From positions 1-7,149 of the forward strand of contig VBHI01000049.1 of NCBI GenBank assembly GCA_005881495.1: a stretch of DNA of 7,149 nt. Reading direction: 5' to 3'. Positions 1 through 6,230 of this stretch are shown in pieces. The stretch is from Chloroflexota bacterium (lineage in GTDB: Bacteria > Chloroflexota > Ktedonobacteria > Ktedonobacterales > Ktedonobacteraceae). A program made the position numbers and the translations under genes. Below the pieces are notes generated by a model. The model was not told the origin of the DNA and did not search any database. It was given only the letters and a program-made list of their open reading frames with translations. Each line of letters starts with the position of its first letter. Position 1 is the first letter of the stretch.

Positions 1-61
1 CCTCATGTTGCTTCAATAAGCTTACGTGAAGGGATAGCAACCTGCATGTTCTCTGAATCAG

Positions 62-102
62 CGTTCGTATCGTCTTTGATGAGCGTGTCAGCGATACGAG
101 CG
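62..102 (+). promoter_or_regulatory. Leader hairpin upstream of the ferritin gene
   Basis: Bases 62-72 (CGTTCGTATCG) can pair with 92-102 (CGATACGAGCG): an 11-bp stem with one G:U pair and a 19-nt loop. It ends 10 nt before the AAGGAA ribosome binding site of the ferritin gene at 126. No T-run follows, so it does not look like a terminator. It may be an mRNA stability or translation-control element, or part of an operator. The pairing is directly visible; any function is inferred, and no known riboswitch class is recognised. Confidence 0.3.
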
Positions 103-125
103 AGAAGAAGAAAAGGAAAGAAACC

Positions 126-458
126 ATGGGATTTGACCAGTATCACGAACCTGCGAATGAACTTCCGCAAGAGACCCGCACCTTTGCACGCATGATTGCT
201 TCGCTCACGGAAGAAGCCGAAGCAATCGGTTGGTACGAGCAGCGCTTAGCCGTGGAGCCAAACCAAGAGGCCCGGGCCATCATGGCGAATGCCCAGGGGG
301 AGGAATTCAAGCACTTTGGCATGGACCTCGAATTTTTATTGCGCCAGAAGCCAAAGTGGAGAATCGCCTTACAGGATATCCTGTTCAAAGTGGGCGACAT
401 TGTCGAACATGGTGAGGAAGCAGAGGAAGATGAGCAACATGAACACAAACTGAGATGA
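126..458 (+). CDS. Encapsulated ferritin-like protein (EncFtn family)
   Basis: This 110-residue protein matches the encapsulated-ferritin family, short two-helix ferritins that dimerise to build a di-iron ferroxidase centre and normally feed iron into an encapsulin nanocompartment. Visible hallmarks are the HEP motif at 7-9, TRTFAR at 17-22, an SLTEEAEAIGWYEQR block at 26-40 and EEFKH at 59-63. E30, W36, Y37, E60 and H63 keep the spacing of the Rhodospirillum rubrum EncFtn metal-site residues (E32, W38, Y39, E62, H65). The tail from about 94 is very acidic and histidine-containing, ends HEHKLR, and shows no recognisable cargo-loading peptide of the GSLxxGSLR kind. An AAGGAA ribosome binding site lies 7 nt before the ATG. 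The stop overlaps the start of the next gene (ATGA). No encapsulin shell gene is in the window. Family assignment is strong; encapsulation is unproven. Confidence 0.88.
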   Translation: MGFDQYHEPANELPQETRTFARMIASLTEEAEAIGWYEQRLAVEPNQEARAIMANAQGEEFKHFGMDLEFLLRQKPKWRIALQDILFKVGDIVEHGEEAEEDEQHEHKLR

Positions 459-1041
459 AACACCTGCTATTACTTATTCGACATGGAGAATCGACCTGGA
501 ACGTCGAGCACCGCCTACCTGGACAGTTGTCAGGGATTGAACTGACTGGGGCAGGGCGAGCACAGGCACAGCGTCTGGCGAGAGCCTTAAGCATGCTCCC
601 GCTCAGCACCGTTATCAGCACCACTGGTCAGGGCAGAATCGCGATGCCCTTTCTCAAAGTGACCCCGCATGGAAGACCTTTGTTCGCGATCCCACGGTAG
701 CACCTGCGGATGTGGAGACCTTTCCCGAGCTCGAGCAGCGTGTCGTGACAGCCGTTGATCGCTGGCTGAAGAAAGATGAAACAGGTCCTCTCCCTGCGTT
801 CGTCACACATGCCGATGTCATCAAATTGCTGCTCGCTCACTACCTCGGTCTGGAGGCAGGACGGGCGCGCTCCCTATGGATCGACAATGCATCCGTCAGT
901 GTCGTTACATTGGAAACTGACAGGTCACCGCTCGTGCTTGCCATCGGCTGGAATCCCCAACCTGGATGGTTACAGCCGTTCACTACTGCGTCCGAGCAAG
1001 CGAAAAGTGAAGGGAACGCAGTTGGGGAGCAGAACGCATAG
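455..1041 (+). pseudogene. Histidine phosphatase (phosphoglycerate mutase-like), internally deleted and frameshifted
   Basis: The reading frame starting at 455 gives a classic histidine-phosphatase N-terminus: LLIRHGESTWN with the catalytic RHG, then GQLSGIELTGAGRAQAQRLA. This frame ends at 700 in unrelated residues. The family sequence resumes in another frame from about 628 (WSGQNRDAL, then DPAWKTFVRDPTVAP) and runs through ELEQRVVTAVDRWL and the second catalytic histidine in FVTHADVIKLLLAHYLG to the stop at 1041. At the junction near 620-630 about 40 residues are missing. They would include the SSPLxRAxxT segment with the second catalytic arginine and the acidic residue before the WEG motif. 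One deletion whose length is not a multiple of three explains both defects. The start overlaps the ferritin stop as ATGA, implying translational coupling when the gene was intact. An assembly error is possible, but the lost catalytic segment points to real decay. Confidence 0.8.
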
Positions 1042-1391
1042 GGGACAGACATTCCACCCTGATAGAGATCGCAAGTGTGACTTTGCCCATAGTTTGGTTC
1101 TTCCGCAGGCTCGCTGAGGAAGGATGTGGTATGCTGAGGAAGGAGTCGTTTCCACGAGACGTACTGGCAGAGAAGGAAAGCCTCTTGCCGAGGGCGCTCA
1201 CGGAAAGTTCACCATGGAAGAAGTTGAGCCATCGCTTTCTGTGCAAGATGGAGACAGGCGAGGAGAGCGCTGAGGATGTACGAAAGAGGGAGGTGGTTGA
1301 GGTGTACGTCACGTTTTCCGACTGGCGTGCGTAATATTCATAGAAAGACAGACTGAGAGAGCAGCGAAGGAAGGAGCGCAAGAGTATCGCT
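1042..1391. other. Intergenic region, no convincing gene
   Basis: No supported gene was found in this 350-bp stretch. An 85-codon GTG-start open frame (1077-1334, +) has no ribosome binding site, no recognisable motif and unconvincing composition. A weak hairpin (1100-1108 with 1114-1122, one mismatch) has no T-tract. GCTGAGGAAGGA occurs twice, at 1113-1124 and 1133-1144. A TAATAT at 1332-1337 could be a -10 element for the propeller gene, but no good -35 lies at normal spacing. AAGGAAGGAG at 1367-1376 is the likely ribosome binding site for the gene at 1392, with an unusually long 15-nt gap to the ATG. Confidence 0.4.
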
Positions 1392-2507
1392 ATGCCCAGC
1401 AACATAACAGCTTACGAGTGGCCGCTGAGTGGCACGATCCATATTGCGTATGAGACGGGTGACGAACACATTCATGAGATGTCCCTTGGACGGAAAGGGA
1501 CATGGCGCGATGATGACATCACGCGCGTGACAGGCGCGCCCGAGTTGGAGGATGCCATCCTGACAGGTGCTAGCTGGCAGGATGGACGCACACAGCAGAT
1601 CGCTTATGCCAGCGCCATGAATGACAATGGTCACATTTATGAACTGGTCATGTACCAGGACCATCCCTGGAGCCTGGAGGATCCCATGCTGCAACCCATC
1701 GACGCTGCTCCCGCCGATGGTTTCGCTCTGGTTGCCTATGAATGGAAGGATGCCGGAACGAAGCAACTGGTCTACAGTGGGCGAGAGGGGCATATTCACG
1801 AGCTGAGCGCGGGTGTGGCCGGATTGTGGCGCCATACCGACCTGACAGAGGCGACGGGCGCGCCACTGGCCGATAACGCGTTGCTGGCTGCCTACGCCTG
1901 GGAAGGCGGCCATAAGAAGCAGGTGGTATTCGTGGGCGGAGATGGACATATCCACGAGCTGATGAGCGGCGTGGATGGGCCGTGGAGGCATACCGATCTG
2001 ATGGCTGAGACAGGCGCGCCACTGGCGGGAGATGCCGCCCTGATTGGCTATGCCTGGGAATACGGTAAAACAAAGCAGGTCGTCTATACGAGCACCGACG
2101 GAGACGTGTATGAGCTGGTATGCGGGCTGGACAGCGGGTGGTCATTTGCGGATTTGACGAGCCTGACGGGAGCGCCCCTCGCAGTCGGCTCCGCCCTGGC
2201 CGCCTTTGCGTGGGAGACGGGATTTTCCAAGCAGGTTGTCTACGTAGACAGGAATCACCATCTCTTTGAATTACACACACCGCTTCAGAGATCATGGAAG
2301 CACACCGATCTCACGCAGCTCCTGGGGCTGGGGGAATCCAGCCACGATGTGCTCGCTGCTCACGAATGGACGCCAGAGTTCGCGAAGCATATTGCCTACC
2401 TTGATACTGCCGAGAACCCACATATTCATTCACTGCTCCTCAAACACGGAGAAGATTGGAAGCACGCGGATGTCACCAGCCTTACGGGGGCTCAACCGAT
2501 CGTGTAG
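1392..2507 (+). CDS. Seven-repeat beta-propeller protein, fucose-lectin-like
   Basis: This 371-residue protein is almost entirely seven tandem repeats of about 52 residues. The first Trp of each repeat falls at 10, 62, 118, 170, 222, 274 and 326, and the second at 38, 93, 146, 198, 250, 302 and 356. The consensus is roughly: hydrophobic-A-x-E/A-W, about 6-7 residues, K/Q-x-V-V-Y, G-x-I-H-E-L, about 7, W-R-H-T-D-L-T, about 5, T-G-A-P-L-A. Repeat length and the Y...G-x-I-x-E-L...W pattern resemble fungal and bacterial fucose-binding propellers of the AAL/RSL type, so a seven-bladed sugar-binding propeller is inferred. The Arg that contacts fucose in those lectins is replaced here mostly by Lys or His (KQVVY, KHIAY), so ligand specificity is open. 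There is no signal peptide or membrane segment, and the protein begins inside the first repeat. It is transcribed alone and converges on rho. Confidence 0.85.
   Translation: MPSNITAYEWPLSGTIHIAYETGDEHIHEMSLGRKGTWRDDDITRVTGAPELEDAILTGASWQDGRTQQIAYASAMNDNGHIYELVMYQDHPWSLEDPMLQPIDAAPADGFALVAYEWKDAGTKQLVYSGREGHIHELSAGVAGLWRHTDLTEATGAPLADNALLAAYAWEGGHKKQVVFVGGDGHIHELMSGVDGPWRHTDLMAETGAPLAGDAALIGYAWEYGKTKQVVYTSTDGDVYELVCGLDSGWSFADLTSLTGAPLAVGSALAAFAWETGFSKQVVYVDRNHHLFELHTPLQRSWKHTDLTQLLGLGESSHDVLAAHEWTPEFAKHIAYLDTAENPHIHSLLLKHGEDWKHADVTSLTGAQPIV
1413..2489 (+). repeat. Seven tandem ~156-bp coding repeats
   Basis: The repeats of the propeller gene are visible at DNA level with a period of 156 bp in units 3 to 6. 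GGCGCGCC, part of the T-G-A-P codons, occurs at 1533-1540, 1857-1864 and 2013-2020, the last two exactly 156 bp apart. Units 3 and 4 are the most alike (HIHEL, WRHTDL, TGAPLA). Unit 2 carries a 4-residue insertion and has lost the TGAP motif, and unit 6 also lacks it. The units are diverged enough to be functional blades rather than a recent slippage product. Confidence 0.8.
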
Positions 2508-2644
2508 GAAAAAGGCTTCTTATGGTTCAGAAAATGTAGCAATGCCCGTCTTCACGGGTATACTGAATGAACACCCGGCCTGTTGTCGTTCTGTACACCG
2601 TCAGCTCTGTGAGAGCGCGCATGGACAGGAAGTAGCGGCGGGCT
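2508..2644. other. Short gap after the propeller gene
   Basis: No gene is seen. A 7-bp hairpin (2543-2549 with 2554-2560, loop CTTC, one G:U) lies 36 bp after the propeller stop but lacks a T-run. Transcription probably ends at the stronger terminator just beyond. Confidence 0.4.
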
Positions 2645-2700
2645 AAAAAGAAAGCGAGGATGGGATAACGGCTTTATCCTATCCTCGCTTTTGTATTTTA
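2645..2700. terminator. Bidirectional intrinsic terminator between convergent genes
   Basis: Bases 2651-2668 (AAAGCGAGGATGGGATAA) pair with 2674-2691 in an 18-bp stem with one G:U pair and a 5-nt loop. The structure is flanked by an A-rich run on the left (2645-2650) and TTTTGTATTTTA on the right, so a U-tract follows the stem on either strand. It sits between the propeller gene (+) and rho (minus) and can serve both. Confidence 0.88.
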
Positions 2701-2741
2701 TGGATTCAGATTGTGAGCGCTCTGCCTGGTAGAGCCATCGC

Positions 2742-4016
2742 TTACGCTAAGCTGCGGTTGAGGTTCGCCAGGAATTCGGCATTGTCTGATGTTTTGGACA
2801 TCTGCTGAAGCAGTGCCTCCATTGCTTCCAGCCCTCGCTGCTCGCTCAGGTTCGAGAGCATGCGGCGCATCGTGACGACCGCCCGGTACGTCTTCGCGTC
2901 GTAGAGCAATTCCTCGCGACGAGTCCCCGATTGAGCAACATCGATAGCCGGAAAGATGCGGCGTTCGGCCAGCTTCCGGTTGAGTACCAGTTCCATATTG
3001 CCGGTTCCCTTGAACTCCTCGTAGATCACGTCATCCATGCGGCTGCCGGTATCGACCAGCACCGTGGCGATGATGGTCAGGCTACCGCCCTCTTCGACCT
3101 TACGCGCTGCTCCGAAGAAGCGTTTGGGCAGCAGCAGAGCTGCCGGGTCAAGACCGCCTGATAGACTGCGTCCGCTGGGTTCCACAGCCAGGTTGTAGGC
3201 TCTGCTCAAGCGGGTCAGGCTATCGAGGAGCACTACAACGTCGCGTCCCTCCTCCACCAGGCGTTTGGCCCGTTCAAGTACCATCTCGGCGAGACGAGTA
3301 TGGGCCACGGTTGGCTCGTCAAAAGTAGAACTGACAACTTCGGCCTGCACGGAGCGCTGTAGATCGGTGACTTCTTCCGGTCGCTCTCCAATCAAGGCGA
3401 TCAGCAGGTAGGCGTCGTTATAGTTCCGGGTGATGGAGTTGGCGATGGATTTGAGCAGGACGGTCTTGCCTGCCTTCGGGGGCGCGACGATGAGGCCGCG
3501 CTGACCCCGTCCAATCGGCGAAACCAGGTTGATGAGGCGGCCTGAGAGATTGCTTGGGTTGGTCTCCAGATCATAGAGCTCGCGAGGGAATATCGGAGTC
3601 AGGCTGTCAAAGTGCGGGCGGGGCTTGGCAACATCGGGGTCGAGCCCATTCACGCTCTCAACGCGCAATAGACCCGCGTATTGCTCGCGATCCTTGGGAG
3701 GACGAATCAGCCCTCCTACCAGGTCACCCTGGCGCAGTCCGAACCGGCGGATCTGAGAGGCCGAGACGTACACGTCTTGAGGACTGGGTAGGAATCGCTC
3801 CCTCCTGAGAAAGCCAAATCCATCGTCAGTAATATCGAGCACCCCGGAACCGGTGAGTCCACCCTGTTGATCTAAGAGCTCAGGGAGTGTGGTGAAACCT
3901 TGCGGTTCAGCGCCGGGAGAGTGAAGTCCGTCGAGAAGCGCGGCTTCGGCCTGAGTGCCTGGGAAGGTGTTCGTTGTAAATGCAGTGTTTGTCATAGTGT
4001 CAAGGGCGCAAGACAT
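2742..4016 (-). CDS. rho: Transcription termination factor Rho
   Basis: Rho is a hexameric RNA-dependent ATPase/helicase that loads on C-rich, G-poor nascent RNA and releases RNA polymerase. From the start used here (424 residues): the cold-shock-type RNA-binding domain covers about 56-125, with DGFGFL at 65-70 and DVYVS at 81-85. Walker A APPKAGKT is at 178-185, the catalytic Glu region GERPEEVTD at 210-218, Walker [10 protein letters not shown] at 261-269, the Q-loop [22 protein letters not shown] at about 284-305, and the R-loop/arginine-finger region [23 protein letters not shown] at about 337-359. The usual N-terminal Rho_N helical domain is absent or reduced to a short low-complexity stretch. 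The ATG at 4016 has AGAGG 13 nt upstream; the ATG at 3995 (417 residues) is an equally credible start without a Shine-Dalgarno. The open frame continues to 4241, but that extension looks like untranslated leader. The gene is monocistronic, and its 3' end faces the shared terminator. Confidence 0.97.
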   Translation of the reverse strand: MSCALDTMTNTAFTTNTFPGTQAEAALLDGLHSPGAEPQGFTTLPELLDQQGGLTGSGVLDITDDGFGFLRRERFLPSPQDVYVSASQIRRFGLRQGDLVGGLIRPPKDREQYAGLLRVESVNGLDPDVAKPRPHFDSLTPIFPRELYDLETNPSNLSGRLINLVSPIGRGQRGLIVAPPKAGKTVLLKSIANSITRNYNDAYLLIALIGERPEEVTDLQRSVQAEVVSSTFDEPTVAHTRLAEMVLERAKRLVEEGRDVVVLLDSLTRLSRAYNLAVEPSGRSLSGGLDPAALLLPKRFFGAARKVEEGGSLTIIATVLVDTGSRMDDVIYEEFKGTGNMELVLNRKLAERRIFPAIDVAQSGTRREELLYDAKTYRAVVTMRRMLSNLSEQRGLEAMEALLQQMSKTSDNAEFLANLNRSLA

Positions 4017-4093
4017 TGATTTGGCTGCGCCTCTGTCCTTTCTGTCGTGAGAAAACTTGTGTTGAGTGAGGAAAATGCCCACCGTTAAACCCT

Positions 4094-4171
4094 GAAAATA
4101 TGCGGAGCATGGATTGGTGGGAAAAGTGTCTGGGAATAATATGAGTAAGTGAGGATAGAACTTGTGGTGGG
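4094..4171 (-). promoter_or_regulatory. C-rich, G-poor leader segment of rho (putative rut site)
   Basis: Read as the rho mRNA, this 78-nt segment has 30 C and only 4 G, with repeated pyrimidine-rich blocks such as CCCACCAC, CTATCCTCACTTACTC and TTTTCCCACCAATCC. That C-over-G bubble is the known hallmark of Rho-loading (rut) sites. It lies 78-155 nt before the rho start and is non-coding in any frame I can support. Rho autoregulation through a leader is established in Escherichia coli; the same mechanism here is inferred from composition and position. Confidence 0.5.
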
Positions 4172-4279
4172 TCCAACCCCTTTCGCATACTATTAACAAG
4201 CGGAGGTGGCTTTCTATTCCATAACGTTGTTCTGTCTGCAACTTGCATGATTGTCAGAATCATACTTTTGTATGCCTTA

Positions 4280-4285
4280 ATTATA
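4280..4285 (-). promoter_or_regulatory. Possible -10 element for rho
   Basis: A perfect TATAAT on the minus strand overlaps the stop codon of the RecD2 remnant and would give a leader of roughly 255 nt before rho. No good -35 is seen at 16-19 bp; a TTGAAG sits 22 bp upstream. A small hairpin (CATAC-TTTT-GTATG, 4261-4274) lies just downstream. The call rests on the -10 alone. Confidence 0.33.
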
Positions 4286-4496
4286 GGCTGCTTGGGGCAG
4301 CAGCGCTCTTCAAGTGCTCGGCGAGTGTCGTGTAACGCTGCCGATCGAGGACTCGCCTGACTGCAAATCCAATAGCTTTCGTTGGCCCTGCCAGGATCGC
4401 CCGCTCTTTCGCACGTGTGAGGCCTGTATAGAGCAAGTTGCGACTGAGCAGCAGATAGTGTTGTATGCTTATGTAGGATGATTTTGACAGTGTCAA
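4281..4496 (-). pseudogene. C-terminal remnant of a RecD2-like ATP-dependent helicase
   Basis: The minus-strand frame encodes QHYLLLSRNLLYTGLTRAKE followed by AILAGPTKAIGFAVRRV. This is the C-terminal end of superfamily 1 RecD2/YrrC-type helicases: the family's QHY..L.RNLLYT.LTRAK motif VI, then the L.G...A...AV tail. Homology begins near 4470 (residue 10 of this frame). The other several hundred residues, including Walker A and B, are missing. Upstream (above 4470) the sequence is unrelated and includes a perfect odd palindrome TTGACA-G-TGTCAA at 4484-4496. The ATG at 4496 is therefore probably not a true start. The fragment is colinear with rho and ends 265 bp before it. It is read as a truncated gene left by rearrangement. 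Confidence 0.68.
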
Positions 4497-4552
4497 GAAC
4501 TCTTTTACTAAGGGTCCACCAATTATGAGGTGCTAGTCGTGTAAAGCTACGC

Positions 4553-4707
4553 TTGTATTGGCTTCTTGGGATATCCGTTCCAAATAAGAAGGTAAAGAGC
4601 AATGTGGAAAAGCTTGCCCGTTATGTGAATATATGAGGAAAAGAGATGGGTGAAGCTCATCGTCAGTGCACATTTATTGGAACGGATATTCCAAGTAGCC
4701 AGTACAA
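4553..4707. repeat. 155-bp inverted-repeat structure with 35-bp arms
   Basis: Bases 4553-4587 match the reverse complement of 4673-4707 at 30 of 35 positions, with a perfect 13-bp core (ATATCCGTTCCAA at 4571-4583 against 4677-4689). The 85-bp centre is A/G-rich and holds no clear gene. It could be a small non-autonomous mobile element or two outward-facing homologous fragments: read outward, both arms encode GTDIPxSQY. No target-site duplication is clear. A 51-codon open frame (4646-4801, +) starts in the centre after GAGGAAAAG and runs through the right arm; I do not recognise it. Confidence 0.6.
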
Positions 4708-4962
4708 CGCATTCTCTTTGCCATGCTTACCTCGCACCAGCTCTATTCGTCGGCCACGTTTGTGGCAGCCAAATAACTGCCCACTCCTAAAAGCCGCCTA
4801 AGGGCCAACCTTATCTGGACAGCGACTATGGTCAGCGGACGAAACAAAGTCTACGAATTTATTGTTGAGGCTCGTTTCGAGCAAAGCCAGAGTCTGCATT
4901 GGATGAAGGCGACGAAGTCGCAAGGTGTCACCAAATACATCAACATATGAAAGGATAGCAAC
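4708..4962. other. Gene-poor stretch upstream of the GH172 gene
   Basis: Nothing firmly identifiable was found. A 40-codon ATG frame at 4828-4950 (+) starts MVSGRNKVYEFIVEARF and ends 12 nt before the GH172 ATG. It has only a weak GGA upstream and no recognised family, and could be a leader peptide or the remnant of a longer gene. AAGGA at 4951-4955 is the ribosome binding site for the GH172 gene, 7 nt from its ATG. No clear promoter was found. Confidence 0.35.
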
Positions 4963-6054
4963 ATGGCTAACAGCTACAACTTCAATGGCTTAGGCATTGG
5001 ATTAGGCAACTTATCACGCCTCTCCAACGCAAAAACACGCTCTATCAGCGCAGAGAACTTCACAGGCGAAAAAGGCCGGGGAGGTATGGCAACCGAAGGA
5101 ACAGGCGCAAAGGCAGCTCGCGACCTCGGCCAAGGCTGGAAAATCTCTCCCTCCATCGTGATTGCCCCACATAGCACCGCTACTTTGGCAGACATCCAGG
5201 GACCGGGTGCTATCCAACACATCTGGCTAACCACCTTCCTAACCAACTGGCGCAGACTCATCTTGCGAGCGTACTGGGACCTCGAGGCGTACCCCTCAAT
5301 CGAAACCCCCTACGGTGACTTCTTCGCGCAGGGTTGGTGTGAACGTGCCAACGTAAACTCGCTGCCCATCGCAGTGAACCCAGCAGGCGGCTTCAACTCA
5401 TACTGGGAGATGCCATTCCGTCAGCACGCACGTCTCACCATCGAAAACCTAGGTGCAGAAGAGATCATCCTCTTCTACCAGATCAGCTACACCCTGACCG
5501 ATATTCCTGAAGATGTCGCCTATTTCCACGCACAATGGCGACGCAGCAACCCGCTTGGCTATAAATTAGTACACACCCTTTTAGACAACATAAAAGGCAA
5601 AGGTCACTACGTCGGTACATACATTGCATGGCAAACTAACAGCAGCGGCTGGTGGGGCGAAGGCGAGATCAAATTTTACCTGGACGGAGATAAAGATTTC
5701 CCAACCATCTGTGGCACCGGCACAGAAGATTATTTCGGAGGAGCATGGGACTTTGAGCAACCTGTGGGTGAATACTGCCCCTTTTCAACAGCATTTCTAG
5801 GGCTGCCCCAGATCATTAGACCGGACGGCTTATATCACAGTCAGCAGCGTTTCGGCATGTATCGCTGGCACATCATGGACCCGATTCGCTTTGAAGAAGA
5901 CCTGCATGTAACCATCCAGGCCCTCGGCTGGCGCAGTGGTGATCGCTACTTGCCACTACAAGATGACATCGCCTCAACCTCATTCTGGTATCAAACAGAA
6001 CCACACATCCCACACCCCCCATTACCCGGCATAGACGAGTTAGAGGTATCATAG
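4963..6054 (+). CDS. GH172 family glycoside hydrolase (DUF2961)
   Basis: This 363-residue protein has the full DUF2961/GH172 pattern: an N-terminal RSISAEN block at 27-32, GPGAIQHIWLT at 80-90, LRAYWD at 101-106, ETPYGDFF at 114-121, a central EGEIKFYLDGD at 233-243, GTGTEDYFGGAWDF at 251-264, and RFGMYRWHIMDPIRFEEDL at 296-314. Characterised GH172 enzymes act on alpha-D-fructofuranosides (difructose dianhydride I) or alpha-D-arabinofuranosides as retaining enzymes using two Glu. Here E255 in TEDYF and E233 or E235 about 20 residues earlier are the likely pair. There is no signal peptide, so it should act in the cytoplasm on an imported or internal oligosaccharide; GH172 proteins commonly form trimers or hexamers of trimers. 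AAGGA lies 7 nt before the ATG. No transporter or sugar regulator is nearby, so the substrate cannot be chosen from context. The family call is firm and the substrate unknown. Confidence 0.92.
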   Translation: MANSYNFNGLGIGLGNLSRLSNAKTRSISAENFTGEKGRGGMATEGTGAKAARDLGQGWKISPSIVIAPHSTATLADIQGPGAIQHIWLTTFLTNWRRLILRAYWDLEAYPSIETPYGDFFAQGWCERANVNSLPIAVNPAGGFNSYWEMPFRQHARLTIENLGAEEIILFYQISYTLTDIPEDVAYFHAQWRRSNPLGYKLVHTLLDNIKGKGHYVGTYIAWQTNSSGWWGEGEIKFYLDGDKDFPTICGTGTEDYFGGAWDFEQPVGEYCPFSTAFLGLPQIIRPDGLYHSQQRFGMYRWHIMDPIRFEEDLHVTIQALGWRSGDRYLPLQDDIASTSFWYQTEPHIPHPPLPGIDELEVS

Positions 6055-6230
6055 AGTCGCTCTAGCCCTACTTTGTCAATTTGAGATATATTGACCCCTT
6101 GATCTTCTGAGAAAGTCTGTTGTGGTTTGATTCTTCGTATCTATTTAAGGCATGGTCTCTGAATGGCAATTTCACTTGATAGTTTCTGCCTCATCCGAAC
6201 GTAAACTGTCAAGCCAATTTGAACTTTGCC
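6055..6230. other. Intergenic gap with hairpin between convergent genes
   Basis: The gap separates the convergent GH172 and protease genes. CTTGATAGTTT (6175-6185) pairs with AAACTGTCAAG (6203-6213) except for one wobble, around a 17-nt loop. Outside it GGCAA (6165-6169) can pair with TTGCC (6226-6230), giving a longer bulged stem. No T-run follows, so it is a poor intrinsic terminator. GTCAAT (6075-6080) and ATTGAC (6090-6095) form a small operator-like inverted repeat. No gene is seen. Confidence 0.4.

Noticed and set aside
32..41. GGATAGCAAC shared with 4953-4962
   Set aside because: A single 10-bp match without flanking similarity is compatible with chance; at the second site it is just a ribosome-binding region.
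143..463. Long minus-strand open frame opposite the ferritin gene
   Set aside because: Low-complexity Ser/Cys-rich translation that mirrors a clearly conserved plus-strand gene.
1338..2295. Long minus-strand open frames opposite the propeller gene
   Set aside because: They mirror the repeat codons of the real gene and show no family motif or ribosome binding site.
4000..4188. Minus-strand 62-codon frame MRKGLDPPQ in the rho leader, ending next to the rho start
   Set aside because: No ribosome binding site or recognisable family. Its odd composition follows from the C-rich leader. It could be a leader peptide but is unsupported.
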